Positions 9,517 to 19,441 are shown, counted from the first letter of the stretch. The stretch: 64,000 nt of DNA from CANLBN01 sp034111645 (GCA_034111645.1 JAWUWW010000008.1:22369-86368); one strand, 5' to 3'. Notes: generated by a model not told the origin, from the letters alone. Program-made: numbers and translations.

Positions 9517-10500
9517 ATGCAAACACATCCCTCTAAGCCCTTATTAATTATGTTAATGGGTCCGACTGCATCGGGTAAAACCGATGTTGCGATGGCGCTC
9601 AGTAAAGTTTTGCCCATCGATATTATCAGTGTTGATTCTACCTTAGTGTACACAGATTTGAACATTGGCTCGGCAAAGCCATCGCCAGAGGAACTTACAT
9701 TATTTCCTCATAAGTTGATTGATATCCGTGATCCGGCCGAGCCGTATTCTGCTGCGAATTTTTGTCGCGATGCCGAACGCGAAATATCAACTATTGTCAG
9801 TTTAGGCCGAATCCCTATTTTAGTGGGTGGTAGCATGATGTATTTTAAATCGCTGCTTGATGGTCTGGCCGATATGCCAGAAACAGACCCGTCTATTCGC
9901 CAAGCAATTGCACATGAAGCAGCTATTAAGGGATGGCCTGCAATGCACGAACAATTAAAAGCAGTCGATCCAGAGTACGCCGCTCAATTACATCCGAATC
10001 ATTCTCAAAGAATATCGAGAGCATTAGAGGTTTTTCGCGGCAGCGGAATTACCATGACTCAATACCGTAATAAGCAGCATGCTGCCGATGCAAAGCCTAA
10101 ATTTTTGGACCAATTTACGATTGTTTCTTTTGGATTATTGCCTGATGATCGTATTTTATTGCATGACCGTATATATAGAAGATTTAATAATATGATCGAT
10201 AAGGGCTTTCTTGATGAGGTAAAACAATTGCGCGAGCGCGCAGACCTCAATTTAGACCTTCCATCTATGCGTGCAGTGGGTTATCGTCAGATATGGCAAT
10301 ACTTTGACGGTGATTACGATTACAATACAATGATCGACAAAGGCGTTGCTTCTACTCGCCAATTAGCAAAGAGACAATTAACGTGGTTGAGAGAATGGCC
10401 AGAGCTAGTGCCTTTGCCAGTAGATAAAGTTTATAGCGAAGATTTGATGCAAAAAAAAATAGAATTAATTCTAAGCTTTTTGCCACAAAGATACATATAA
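9517..10500 (+). CDS. miaA: tRNA dimethylallyltransferase
   Basis: Adds a dimethylallyl group to A37 of tRNAs that read UNN codons, improving codon pairing. Seen: P-loop GPTASGKT near the start, DSTLVYTDLNIGSAKP, GGSMMYFKSLLDGLADMP, and the C-terminal STRQLAKRQLTWLR. Length 327 aa is normal. It heads the conserved miaA-hfq-hflX-hflK-hflC block of gammaproteobacteria. Confidence 0.97.
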   Translation: MQTHPSKPLLIMLMGPTASGKTDVAMALSKVLPIDIISVDSTLVYTDLNIGSAKPSPEELTLFPHKLIDIRDPAEPYSAANFCRDAEREISTIVSLGRIPILVGGSMMYFKSLLDGLADMPETDPSIRQAIAHEAAIKGWPAMHEQLKAVDPEYAAQLHPNHSQRISRALEVFRGSGITMTQYRNKQHAADAKPKFLDQFTIVSFGLLPDDRILLHDRIYRRFNNMIDKGFLDEVKQLRERADLNLDLPSMRAVGYRQIWQYFDGDYDYNTMIDKGVASTRQLAKRQLTWLREWPELVPLPVDKVYSEDLMQKKIELILSFLPQRYI

Positions 10501-10592
10501 TAGAAAGTCATTAAAACAGCATCTAGATATATCGATAATTATTTTTTTGCCGTTAAAATCCAATTATTTCATTAAGGTTAAAGGAGAGCACC

Positions 10593-10838
10593 ATGTCAAA
10601 GGGGCAAAATTTACAAGACCCTTACTTAAACGTTTTACGTAAAGAGCGTATTCCAGTTTCTATCTATTTGGTCAATGGTATTAAGCTACAAGGACAAGTA
10701 GAGTCATTTGATCAGTTTGTCATTTTATTAAAGAATACCGTTAGTCAAATGGTATACAAGCACGCAATATCAACAGTAGTTCCGTCGCGTGCTGTAAGAG
10801 TTCCGCTAGTAAATGACGAAGATTTTGATGAAGAATAA
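10593..10838 (+). CDS. hfq: RNA chaperone Hfq
   Basis: Hexameric Sm-like protein that pairs small RNAs with mRNAs. The Sm1 motif (IPVSIYLVNGIKLQGQVESFD) and the Sm2 motif (YKHAISTVVP) are both complete, with an acidic tail DEDFDEE. At 81 aa it has the short C-terminal tail found in Pseudomonas-type Hfq. A strong ribosome site AAAGGAG lies before the ATG. It sits between miaA and hflX, as expected. Confidence 0.98.
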   Translation: MSKGQNLQDPYLNVLRKERIPVSIYLVNGIKLQGQVESFDQFVILLKNTVSQMVYKHAISTVVPSRAVRVPLVNDEDFDEE

Positions 10839-10882
10839 ACTATCCTTTATAAAAAATAATATTATTATAATGGGGACAATTA

Positions 10883-12217
10883 TTGTTCTTTGATCGTCCT
10901 AAATCAGGTGAGCTAGCGATATTAGTTCACCTTAATTTGTCTCATTCTCATTCCTCAGATGACCCTCGTGAGTTCGAAGAACTCGTTCTTTCTGCTGGCG
11001 GCGATCCCGTTACTTTAGTGACAGGGCAGCGTTCTCGTCCAGATGCTAAATATTTTGTCGGTAAAGGCAAAGTTGAAGAGATTAAAGAGCTTGTCGATAT
11101 TCACGGCGCGCAATTGGTTATTTTTAATCACACACTTTCTCCCAGTCAAGAGCGCAACCTAGAAGCTACTTTGCAATGCAGAGTGCTTGATCGCACGGGT
11201 TTAATTCTTGATATTTTTGCTCAGCGCGCGCGTACCCATGAAGGCAAGTTGCAAGTTGAGCTGGCTCAGTTAGGGCATATGTCAACTCGTCTTATTCGAG
11301 GTTGGACGCATTTGGAGCGCCAAAAGGGTGGGATCGGTATGCGTGGACCGGGTGAAACTCAGCTAGAAACAGATCGGCGCTTACTGCGTGTTCGCATTAA
11401 GTCAATTGAAGCCCGTCTTGAAAAGGTTCGTAAGCAGCGAAGTCAGGGCCGACGCTCGCGCGTTCGAGCGGCTACGCCGACAGTGTCGATAGTCGGTTAT
11501 ACAAATGCTGGCAAATCAACATTGTTCAATTATTTAACCAATGCCGATGTCTATGCCGAAGACCAGCTGTTTGCAACGCTAGATCCAACCATGCGGAGGA
11601 TAGAATTAGCTAACATTGGCCCGACAATATTAGCTGATACGGTAGGCTTTATCAGCCATTTACCCCATAGATTAGTTGAGGCCTTTAGAGCTACCCTCGA
11701 GGAGGCTGCGCATTCTGATTTGTTGTTGCATGTGATCGATGCGGGTGCAGAAGAGCGTCTATCAAATATTCAGCAGGTCGAGTTAGTTCTTAATGAAATA
11801 AACGCAGGCGAATTACCGCAATTAAAAATTTATAATAAGTTGGACTTATTGCCTAACCAGCAGCCACGTATTGATCGCGATGATCAAGGTAGGCCAACCG
11901 CTGTGTGGTTATCGGCACAGTCAGGCGTGGGCCTCGATCTATTGCTTCAGGCATTGAGTGAATGTTTGGGGCAAGATATGATCACAGGTCACCTGTTGCT
12001 CAGTAACAGTATGGGTCGGCTCAGAGCTAGACTTTATGAACTCTCGGTTGTTGATGACGAAGTTTTTAACAGTGATGGGCAGAGCGAGCTATCAATATCT
12101 ATTTCGCAAGTAGAGTTTTCGCGTCTAATGAGTGCAGAATCTATTGGTCCTGGGGACTTGGAATGGCGAGGTATTGCCCCAACGTTAGGTAGAGAATCTG
12201 AGTTGTGGCAACAATAG
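10883..12217 (+). CDS. hflX: ribosome-associated GTPase HflX
   Basis: GTPase that splits stalled ribosomes under stress. The N-terminal HflX domain (GNPVTL-like region, VGKGKVEEI) is followed by a coiled-coil linker and a G domain with G1 GYTNAGKST, G3 DTVGFI and G4 NKLD. The TTG start at 10883 is chosen because GGGGA lies before it and the product begins MFFDRPKSGE, the usual N-terminus of the family. Length 444 aa. Confidence 0.96.
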   Translation: MFFDRPKSGELAILVHLNLSHSHSSDDPREFEELVLSAGGDPVTLVTGQRSRPDAKYFVGKGKVEEIKELVDIHGAQLVIFNHTLSPSQERNLEATLQCRVLDRTGLILDIFAQRARTHEGKLQVELAQLGHMSTRLIRGWTHLERQKGGIGMRGPGETQLETDRRLLRVRIKSIEARLEKVRKQRSQGRRSRVRAATPTVSIVGYTNAGKSTLFNYLTNADVYAEDQLFATLDPTMRRIELANIGPTILADTVGFISHLPHRLVEAFRATLEEAAHSDLLLHVIDAGAEERLSNIQQVELVLNEINAGELPQLKIYNKLDLLPNQQPRIDRDDQGRPTAVWLSAQSGVGLDLLLQALSECLGQDMITGHLLLSNSMGRLRARLYELSVVDDEVFNSDGQSELSISISQVEFSRLMSAESIGPGDLEWRGIAPTLGRESELWQQ

Positions 12218-12434
12218 TGGAGTACTTTCATCCATAAAATCTGTTAATTTAATGCCATTCACACTACAAAATTTCAAATAGCGAGCTAAGAATCAAAAAA
12301 CAGCGTAAGAATAACTGTGTTACATAGAGATAATATTCAGTCATTAAAGTAGTTGTTGTGTTTAAACATCTTAATGATTGAAGGTATAATTATGTCTTAC
12401 TTAAATTTTATAACTAACTATGCGGAGAAGCATT

Positions 12435-13616
12435 ATGGCCTGGAATGAACCGGGTGGAAACAATCAAGACCCTTGGGGCGGACGCAAAAAAAATGATGGT
12501 CCACCAGATCTTGATGAAGCCTTGAAAAAATTTCAAAGTAAAGTCCAAGACATCTTTGGTAAAAAAGGTGGCAAAGGCAGTGGCGATGGCGATGGTGGAG
12601 ATTCATCTGCGGGCGGGCCAAAGTTCTCAGGGCCAATTGCAGGATTGGTTGCCGTGATTGTTGTCGTTGTCTATTTAGCGGCGGGGTTCTATCAGCTAGA
12701 TGCTAAAGAAGAAGCGGTAATTCTTCGCTTTGGTAAATTCCATTCTATTGTTGGCTCAGGTCTTAAATGGAACCCTAAATTTATAGATACCGTCTATATA
12801 ATAAATACGACAGAAGAACGTGATTATGTCACCAAAGCTTTTATGATTACCAAAGACATCAGTATTGTTGAATTGCCGGTTACTATTCAATACAACGTAG
12901 GTGATGTTAAAAGTTTCGTACTAAATGTTCGCTCTCCTGAAAACAGCTTAAAGCATGCAACCGAAAGTGCAATGCGCCACGTTGTTGGTTCAACAGTTTT
13001 AGATAGCGTTTTATCAGAAGGCCGCGAATTAATTGCTGTTGAAGTCCAGAAAAAACTACAAGAGTATCTTGATAGTTATGGTACAGGCATCAATGTTGTA
13101 AACGTTAACGTGCAGCAAGGTAACCCACCTGCAGAAGTTCAGGCGTCTTTTGACGATGTGGTTAAAGCTAAAGAAGATCGCGAGCGATTAATCAATGAGG
13201 CAGAGCGCTACGCTAATGCTGTGGTTCCAGAGGCAGAAGGCCGTGCAGCTCGTATAGTTGAAACAGCAACGGGTTATCGTGAGAAGGTAATCTCGAAGGC
13301 AGAAGGTGAATCAGAACGCTTTAATCGTCTTTATGCGGAATATCAAAAATCTCCTCTAGTAACACGTGAACGTCTGTATATTGATGCGATCGAATCTGTG
13401 ATGGGAAATTCCTCGAAGGTCTTGGTCGATGTTGAAGGTGGCAATAACATGCTGTTTTTACCATTGGATAAAATCGTTAATAATGCTAACGCTTCGGGTT
13501 CAGCATCAGACGATCAAATGTCGCCTGATATATTGCGCAGAATTAACGAAAGCGTTACGCAAGAAGTGCGTCGAACGCAGTCCAATGCCAACAATAGTTC
13601 AAGGGGGCTTCGCTAA
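12435..13616 (+). CDS. hflK: membrane protease modulator HflK
   Basis: Band-7/SPFH protein that forms a complex with HflC around FtsH and limits its proteolysis at the inner membrane. A Gly/Asp-rich N-terminus with DPWGGR and GPPDLDE is followed by a membrane segment (GLVAVIVVVVYLAAGFYQL), then the SPFH domain from about residue 80 and a long helical region rich in E, A and R. The ATG at 12435 (MAWNEPGG) is preferred over 12420 because CGGAG precedes it and the family begins MAWN. Its stop overlaps the hflC start. Confidence 0.96.
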   Translation: MAWNEPGGNNQDPWGGRKKNDGPPDLDEALKKFQSKVQDIFGKKGGKGSGDGDGGDSSAGGPKFSGPIAGLVAVIVVVVYLAAGFYQLDAKEEAVILRFGKFHSIVGSGLKWNPKFIDTVYIINTTEERDYVTKAFMITKDISIVELPVTIQYNVGDVKSFVLNVRSPENSLKHATESAMRHVVGSTVLDSVLSEGRELIAVEVQKKLQEYLDSYGTGINVVNVNVQQGNPPAEVQASFDDVVKAKEDRERLINEAERYANAVVPEAEGRAARIVETATGYREKVISKAEGESERFNRLYAEYQKSPLVTRERLYIDAIESVMGNSSKVLVDVEGGNNMLFLPLDKIVNNANASGSASDDQMSPDILRRINESVTQEVRRTQSNANNSSRGLR

Positions 13617-14497
13617 TGAGTACTAAATCAATATTCATAGGTATCGGTGTGATTGTTGCACTGTTTCTTATCAAGTCAACGGTCTACATTTTGCCTGAGT
13701 ATCAAAAGGGCGTTATCTTGCGCTTTGGTACATTGCAGCCCGAATATCCTGATACAGGCATTAATTTTAAGTATCCATTTGCCGATGAGATTATTAAATT
13801 CGACGGACGTATTCTTACCTTAGATGCACCACCTAAGATTTTACTGACTAGACAGCAAAAACGTTTAGAAGTGGATTCTTATGCAAAATGGCGAGTTAAA
13901 GATGTTGGTCGCTACTATGTTAAAACCGGTGGCTCTGAGCGTCGCGCCGCTAATGCCTTGTCAGATCGTATTGATCGTGAGATTTCTAATCAGCTAGGTC
14001 AGCGTACCTTAGAAGAAGCTGTTTCGGGTGAGCGTGATCAATTAATGGTTGACCTAACCAAAGCTATTGATGATGCCGTTGGCCAAGAGCTAGGTATTGA
14101 AGTATTAGATATTCGTGTTAAACAGATTGAGTTACCACCAGAAGTACGTGACTCAGTTTATGGTCGCATGCAAACCGAACGTAACAAAACCGCTCAGGAA
14201 TATCGCTCTGGTGGCGCTAAGTTAGCCGAAAAAAAACGTGCCGCAGCCGACAGACAGAAAGTTGTCATTGAAGCGACTGCTTATAAGCAGTCTGAGCTGA
14301 TTCGCGGTGAAGGTGATGCGCTTGCAACGGGCATTTATGCTGCTGCTTATAGCAAAGATGCTGAATTCTATAGCTTTGTTCGTAGTCTTAATGCCTATCA
14401 AACAACCTTCAACAATAAAAGCGATGTCATGTTAGTAGATCCTAAAAGTGACTTCTTTCGTTATTTGAAAAGCCCTAATGGTAATTTTCAACAGTAA
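13616..14497 (+). CDS. hflC: membrane protease modulator HflC
   Basis: Partner of HflK in the FtsH-regulating SPFH complex. An N-terminal membrane anchor (GIGVIVALFLIKSTVYILP) is followed by the SPFH domain starting YQKGVILRFG, and a helical region with QTERNKTAQEYRSGG. The start ATG overlaps the hflK stop (TAATG), so translation is coupled. Length 293 aa is normal. Confidence 0.96.
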   Translation: MSTKSIFIGIGVIVALFLIKSTVYILPEYQKGVILRFGTLQPEYPDTGINFKYPFADEIIKFDGRILTLDAPPKILLTRQQKRLEVDSYAKWRVKDVGRYYVKTGGSERRAANALSDRIDREISNQLGQRTLEEAVSGERDQLMVDLTKAIDDAVGQELGIEVLDIRVKQIELPPEVRDSVYGRMQTERNKTAQEYRSGGAKLAEKKRAAADRQKVVIEATAYKQSELIRGEGDALATGIYAAAYSKDAEFYSFVRSLNAYQTTFNNKSDVMLVDPKSDFFRYLKSPNGNFQQ

Positions 14498-14525
14498 GTG
14501 TGCGAAAGTTATACAAGATTTAACT

Positions 14526-14553
14526 AAATTACTCAATGATTGCTGAGTAATTT
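14526..14553 (+). terminator. first hairpin after hflC
   Basis: Perfect 10-base stem AAATTACTCA / TGAGTAATTT with an 8-base loop, 28 bases past the hflC stop. It is followed by ACAAAC rather than T-rich sequence. It lies directly before a classic terminator, so it may protect the 3' end or act as a back-up. Confidence 0.5.
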
Positions 14554-14586
14554 ACAAACTACCTCGTAATGGTGGTAATATCTCCC

Positions 14587-14616
14587 AAACCGAGTCTCGA
14601 CAGACTCGGTTTTTTT
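14587..14616 (+). terminator. rho-independent terminator of the hfq-hflC operon
   Basis: Stem AAACCGAGTCT / AGACTCGGTTT with a CGAC tetraloop, followed by seven T. A longer reading frame runs through this hairpin from 14569, which is why the yjeT-like gene is started downstream of it. Confidence 0.93.
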
Positions 14617-14676
14617 GTGTGTTTTATTTATTACATATTACAACCGTTTAAAGCAGGATTTTTGAGATCGAAAGAT

Positions 14677-14862
14677 ATGTGGGAAGCGTTACTAATTGGC
14701 TTTGCATTAATGTTAGTGCTTGAGGGTATTATTCCATTTTTGTATCCTGCCAAATGGCGCAATTTAGTCGCCACATTAAGCCGAATAAGTGACAAACAAC
14801 TGCGTATAATGGGTTTGATTAGTATGTTGGCGGGTATTGCCTTGTTGTATTTATTTCGCTAA
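14677..14862 (+). CDS. yjeT: DUF2065 small membrane protein (YjeT-like)
   Basis: A 61 aa protein with two membrane helices: LLIGFALMLVLEGIIPFLYP near the start and IMGLISMLAGIALLYL at the end, joined by a basic loop. This matches the DUF2065 family, which follows hflC in many gammaproteobacteria. The ATG at 14677 gives MWEALLIGFAL, a normal family start. The 36 upstream codons in frame cross the hflC terminator and are not credible. Function is unknown. Confidence 0.88.
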   Translation: MWEALLIGFALMLVLEGIIPFLYPAKWRNLVATLSRISDKQLRIMGLISMLAGIALLYLFR

Positions 14863-14947
14863 TTAACTTAGCTAAATGCTAAAATTTCATAAATGTTATT
14901 AATAAAGTTATTGAATGAAGTGTTGACAAACACTGAAGAGAAAATGC

Positions 14948-16120
14948 ATGAATGTTAATCGCTGGCTGTTACCCGACGGTGTAGAAGAAGTGTTACCCGC
15001 AGAGGCGCAAAGTGTTGAGCAGCTTCGTCGTCGCCTTCTCGATCTTTATGCGAGTTGGGGTTACGAATTAATTATGCCTCCTCTGATAGAATTTACAGAT
15101 TCATTACTGAGCGGCGTTGGGGGCGATCTTGATTTACTGACAGTGAAGGTTGTCGACCAGCTTTCGGGTAAATTAATGGGTCTGCGTGCAGATATGACGC
15201 CACAAGCGGCGAGAATTGATGCGCATAGTTACGTTAAGTCCGGTCCTAGTCGACTTTGCTATGCCGACCATGTTTTGCATGCCAAACCTAAATCGCCTCT
15301 TGCCGTTAGAACACCATTGCAAGCTGGTGTCGAGTTATTTGGCGAGGCCAGTCTTGACGCTGATATAGAGGTAATAACTTTACTGCTTGAATCGCTCTCA
15401 CAAATTAATGTGCCTAAGGTTACCTTAGCCCTTGGTCATGTGGGCATTTGTCGAGCTCTACTAGAGTCTCTTGCGCTTAGCCCAGCTCAAGAGTCAGTAT
15501 TTTTTGATTTACTGCAAGCAAAAGATGCAGCAGAAATAAATCGTTGGGCAAGCGAAAATTTTGAATCATCACAAACTATTAATTGGCTGACAACACTGCC
15601 AACATTATGCGGTGACACCGGCACTTTACTATATGCCAGCGAGCAATTACAGGATGCTCCAGCAGAGGTAGAAGCAGCAATTGATGAATTACGAGCTGTA
15701 TCTGAGGTGATCGCCGAGCGCTACCCTGATATCAACGTGTATTTCGATTTAAGTGAGTTGCGAGGCTACCATTATCACACCGGTCTAGTCTTTGCTGCAT
15801 TTGCCGAGGGTTTTGGTGATGCAATTGCCAATGGTGGACGTTATGATCATATTGGTGAAGCTTTTGGCCGTGCAAGACCTGCAACTGGTTTTGGGTTAAA
15901 TGTCACCTCGGTGCTTTCACTGTTGTCACTAACACAGCCCTCAAATGGAATTTATGCGCCATCATCGACCGATATACGGCAATGGCAAGCAATTCAACTA
16001 TTAAGAGAAAAAGGTGAACGAGTTGTCAGTGGTTTATCACAAGCACCAGATTTTAAAGAGTTGCGTTGTGATCGAGAGCTAGTACTGATTGATAATGAAT
16101 ATATCGTGCAAACGCTTTAA
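14948..16120 (+). CDS. hisZ: ATP phosphoribosyltransferase regulatory subunit
   Basis: Catalytically inactive class II aminoacyl-tRNA-synthetase-like protein that binds HisG (short form) and allows histidine feedback. Seen: WLLPDGVEEVLP at the start, LRADMTPQAARI (motif 2-like), the GGRYDHIGEAFGRARPATGF motif and YHTGLVF. Length 390 aa fits. Position between the hfl operon and purA is the standard order in this class. Confidence 0.96.
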   Translation: MNVNRWLLPDGVEEVLPAEAQSVEQLRRRLLDLYASWGYELIMPPLIEFTDSLLSGVGGDLDLLTVKVVDQLSGKLMGLRADMTPQAARIDAHSYVKSGPSRLCYADHVLHAKPKSPLAVRTPLQAGVELFGEASLDADIEVITLLLESLSQINVPKVTLALGHVGICRALLESLALSPAQESVFFDLLQAKDAAEINRWASENFESSQTINWLTTLPTLCGDTGTLLYASEQLQDAPAEVEAAIDELRAVSEVIAERYPDINVYFDLSELRGYHYHTGLVFAAFAEGFGDAIANGGRYDHIGEAFGRARPATGFGLNVTSVLSLLSLTQPSNGIYAPSSTDIRQWQAIQLLREKGERVVSGLSQAPDFKELRCDRELVLIDNEYIVQTL

Positions 16121-16212
16121 TCTACGCTCACGCTATTTAAGATATTTATTTTTAATGATTACTTTAAAATTTAATTTAAGTAATTGACGTTAATTTTGAT
16201 TGAGAAAATATC

Positions 16213-17508
16213 ATGGGTAAAAATGTAGTCGTCTTAGGAACACAATGGGGTGATGAAGGTAAAGGAAAAATTGTAGACTTGCTTACTGATCAGGTGTCAT
16301 TAGTTGCGCGTTTTCAAGGTGGTCATAATGCCGGTCACACATTAGTAATCGATGGCAAAAAAACAGTTTTACATTTAATCCCCTCTGGTATTTTACGCGA
16401 CGGCGTAAAATGTATGATTGGCAACGGTGTTGTATTGTCACCAGAAGCACTGTTAAAGGAAATGGCAGATCTTGAGGCAACAGGTGTGCCTGTGCGAGCG
16501 AGATTGCGTTTATCGCCGGCTTGTCCATTGATTCTTCCTTATCATGTGGCACTAGATCAGGCGCGTGAAATTAAACGCGGGGTTGCAAAAATTGGTACAA
16601 CCGGCCGCGGCATTGGACCGGCTTATGAAGATAAAGTCGCTCGCAGAGGATTGCGAATGGGTGATTTATTTAATGAGACCTCATTTGCTGAGAAATTAAA
16701 AGAAGTAATGGAATATCATAACTTTGCGTTAACCCAGTACTATGGTGTTGAAGCGCTGGATTATGAAAAAGTTCTCGCCGATGTACTTGCTCAAGGAGAA
16801 GAGTTAAAACCACTAGTTGAGGATATTACTAACACCTTACATACCGCACGCGAAGCCGGCGAGAGCATTTTATTTGAAGGTGCTCAAGGATCATTGCTCG
16901 ACATAGATCATGGCACGTATCCTTTTGTAACCTCCTCAAATACCACCGCTGGTGGGGTCGCTACCGGTTCTGGTATGGGACCGATGTACTTAGACTATGT
17001 ATTAGGCATCACCAAAGCTTATACAACGCGTGTTGGCTCTGGCCCTTTTCCTACTGAATTAAATTGTGAAATAGGCGAGCATTTAGGGGTTAAAGGCCAT
17101 GAGTTTGGAGCTACAACGGGTCGTAAGCGCCGCACCGGTTGGTTTGATGCTGTTGCGGTTAAGCATGCGATCCGGATTAATTCTATTTCAGGTTTATGTT
17201 TAACAAAACTTGATGTGTTAGATGGTCTTGAAGAAGTCAAAATGTGTGTTGGCTATAAAGATCAAGCAGGTAATGATTTAAGTATTCCCTTTGATAGTGA
17301 TGGCTGGGATAAAGTTGTCCCTGTTTACGAATCTATGCCCGGCTGGAGCGAAAATACTTTTGGTGCACAAGATTTGTCGGCGTTACCAGCAGCAGCAGTC
17401 AATTATATTAAACGCATTGAAAAACTAGTTGGCGCACCTGTAGATATAATATCTACAGGTCCAGATCGCGTCGAGACGATTGTATTACGTCATCCATTTT
17501 CCGTATAA
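16213..17508 (+). CDS. purA: adenylosuccinate synthetase
   Basis: Joins IMP and aspartate using GTP in the first step from IMP to AMP. Seen: GTQWGDEGKGKIVD at residues 9-22, GHNAGHT, TTGRGIGPAYEDK, FEGAQGSLLDIDHGTYPFVTSS and TGRKRRTGW. Length 431 aa is normal. It follows hisZ after a 92-base gap and is probably co-transcribed. Confidence 0.98.
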   Translation: MGKNVVVLGTQWGDEGKGKIVDLLTDQVSLVARFQGGHNAGHTLVIDGKKTVLHLIPSGILRDGVKCMIGNGVVLSPEALLKEMADLEATGVPVRARLRLSPACPLILPYHVALDQAREIKRGVAKIGTTGRGIGPAYEDKVARRGLRMGDLFNETSFAEKLKEVMEYHNFALTQYYGVEALDYEKVLADVLAQGEELKPLVEDITNTLHTAREAGESILFEGAQGSLLDIDHGTYPFVTSSNTTAGGVATGSGMGPMYLDYVLGITKAYTTRVGSGPFPTELNCEIGEHLGVKGHEFGATTGRKRRTGWFDAVAVKHAIRINSISGLCLTKLDVLDGLEEVKMCVGYKDQAGNDLSIPFDSDGWDKVVPVYESMPGWSENTFGAQDLSALPAAAVNYIKRIEKLVGAPVDIISTGPDRVETIVLRHPFSV

Positions 17509-17516
17509 ATTGTTCT

Positions 17517-17544
17517 CAAGTGCTTGGTATTGATGAAGCACTTG
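17517..17544 (+). terminator. hairpin after purA
   Basis: Perfect 9-base stem CAAGTGCTT / AAGCACTTG with a 10-base loop, nine bases after the purA stop. No T-run follows, so termination strength is uncertain. Confidence 0.5.
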
Positions 17545-17683
17545 ATTCAACAACCTGCCGCGATAATTACGCTATGGAAAATACTATAAGTCGATGCATT
17601 TATGCCTGTAATATTTTGAAACTTATAAAAAGTTTTAAAGTTTATATTCAACGTTGAAAAGACAACAGAGAAAATAAAATTTT

Positions 17684-19441
17684 ATGAGCACACATAAGCG
17701 GGCAGGACAATTAGCAAACGAAAGCGACTTAATAAATGTTCCGCGAGTAGTTAGCGATTACTATACTCAACAACCTTCTAGCGATTCACTCGTTAGTTTT
17801 GGTACATCAGGGCATCGCGGTTCATCAAGTAATGCATCTTTTACCGAAATACATATCCAAGCGATTTGCCAGGCACTAGTTGAATATCGGCAACAAAAAA
17901 ATATTACCGGACCACTTTTTTTAGGCTTAGATACTCATGCACTTTCTGAATGTGCATTTACAACTGCGCTACAGGTACTTGTTGCAAATGGTATTTATGT
18001 CATCGTTCAACTAGGTCGTAATGTTCAATCTTCAACAACGTCTCCAACAATTTATACGCCAACCCCTGTAATTTCCCACGCGATTCTTTGTTTCAACAAG
18101 GATACAACTCAAGATAGTGAAGTTAATAACGGTAATGTTGATAAACACAACAGCAGCAAGCTTAAAAATAGTTTACCTGAAAGTATTAGTGCGGGCATAG
18201 CTGATGGAATTGTCATTACCCCGTCGCATAATCCTCCTCAAGATGGTGGTTTTAAATACAACACTCCCAACGGTGGTCCGGCAGATAGCGACGTTACTGC
18301 GCAAATACAAGCTCGTGCTAATGAAATAATTATTGCTGGTAATGAATGCGTAAAAGAAGTGTCATTTTCTGATGCATGGCATTCTGAGTTTGTCGTCGAT
18401 TATGATTTTATACAGCCCTATGTAGATGACTTAAAAACCGTTGTTGATATGGATGCTATCGCCAAGGCTAATATTAGTATTGGTGTTGATCCCTTAGGTG
18501 GCTCTGGAATTGCATATTGGGATTGTATAGCCGAAACCTATGGTATAAAAATAGACATCGTTAATCGTAAAGTTGATCCAAGCTTTGCTTTTATGCCTTT
18601 AGATAAAGATGGAAAAATTCGCATGGATTGTTCTAGTCCTTATGCGATGGCTAATCTAATTCATTTAAAAGAAAACTATGATATTGCAATAGCTAATGAC
18701 CCTGATTTTGATCGTCATGGTATTGTGACAAAGTCTCAGGGCTTAATGAACCCAAATCATTACTTGGCAGTAGCTATCGATTATCTTTATCAAAATCGTC
18801 CACAGTGGCCGCAAAGTTTGGCGATCGGTAAAACGTTGGTATCGTCGAGTATGATTGATCGAGTCGCTAACAAACTCAATAAAAAACTAGTAGAGGTCCC
18901 CGTGGGTTTCAAATGGTTTGTGGACGACCTCTTTAACAGTAAAGTGGGCTTTGCCGGAGAGGAAAGCGCTGGCGCCTCATTTTTACGTCGGGACGGCAGT
19001 GTATGGACAACGGATAAAGATGGCATTATTTTGGGTTTGCTCGCTGCAGAAATAACGGCGGTAAGCGGCAAAGATCCAGGCATTTACTACAAAAATTTAA
19101 TGGCAGAGTTTGGCTCACCTTTTTATAAACGCATAGATGCAACAGCAACTCAGGAGCAAAAAAATTGTTTAAAAAGCCTGGCAGAAAGTGATGTCGGTGC
19201 TAGAGCATTAGCCGGTGAGTCGATACTTAAAAAGTTAACTCATGCAGCTGGCAATAATGCAGCCATTGGCGGTTTAAAAGTTGTTACAGAAAATTCTTGG
19301 TTTGCAGCACGTCCTTCGGGCACAGAAGACGTTTATAAAATTTATGCAGAAAGTTTCAAAAGTGAAGAGCATTTACAAGCTGTAATTGATGAAGCAAAAA
19401 TGATTGTTGACGATGTATTTAAGCGCGCAGGAATCCAATGA
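17684..19441 (+). CDS. pgm: phosphoglucomutase (alpha-D-glucose specific)
   Basis: Interconverts glucose-1-phosphate and glucose-6-phosphate. All catalytic loops are present: FGTSGHRG, the phosphoserine loop TPSHNPPQDGG, the metal loop NDPDFDRHG, the sugar loop GEESAGASF and the phosphate loop RPSGTEDVYK. At 585 aa it is about 40 longer than E. coli Pgm (546). The extra sequence is a short insert before TPTPVIS and an Asn/Ser/Lys-rich insert of about 30 residues (around 18095-18205) just before the phosphoserine loop. The stop overlaps the next start, so the CvfB-like gene is coupled to it. Confidence 0.95.
   Translation: MSTHKRAGQLANESDLINVPRVVSDYYTQQPSSDSLVSFGTSGHRGSSSNASFTEIHIQAICQALVEYRQQKNITGPLFLGLDTHALSECAFTTALQVLVANGIYVIVQLGRNVQSSTTSPTIYTPTPVISHAILCFNKDTTQDSEVNNGNVDKHNSSKLKNSLPESISAGIADGIVITPSHNPPQDGGFKYNTPNGGPADSDVTAQIQARANEIIIAGNECVKEVSFSDAWHSEFVVDYDFIQPYVDDLKTVVDMDAIAKANISIGVDPLGGSGIAYWDCIAETYGIKIDIVNRKVDPSFAFMPLDKDGKIRMDCSSPYAMANLIHLKENYDIAIANDPDFDRHGIVTKSQGLMNPNHYLAVAIDYLYQNRPQWPQSLAIGKTLVSSSMIDRVANKLNKKLVEVPVGFKWFVDDLFNSKVGFAGEESAGASFLRRDGSVWTTDKDGIILGLLAAEITAVSGKDPGIYYKNLMAEFGSPFYKRIDATATQEQKNCLKSLAESDVGARALAGESILKKLTHAAGNNAAIGGLKVVTENSWFAARPSGTEDVYKIYAESFKSEEHLQAVIDEAKMIVDDVFKRAGIQ

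Noticed and set aside
14569..14862. 97 aa version of the yjeT-like protein
   Set aside because: The first 36 codons cross the hflC terminator hairpin; family members start at the internal ATG 14677.
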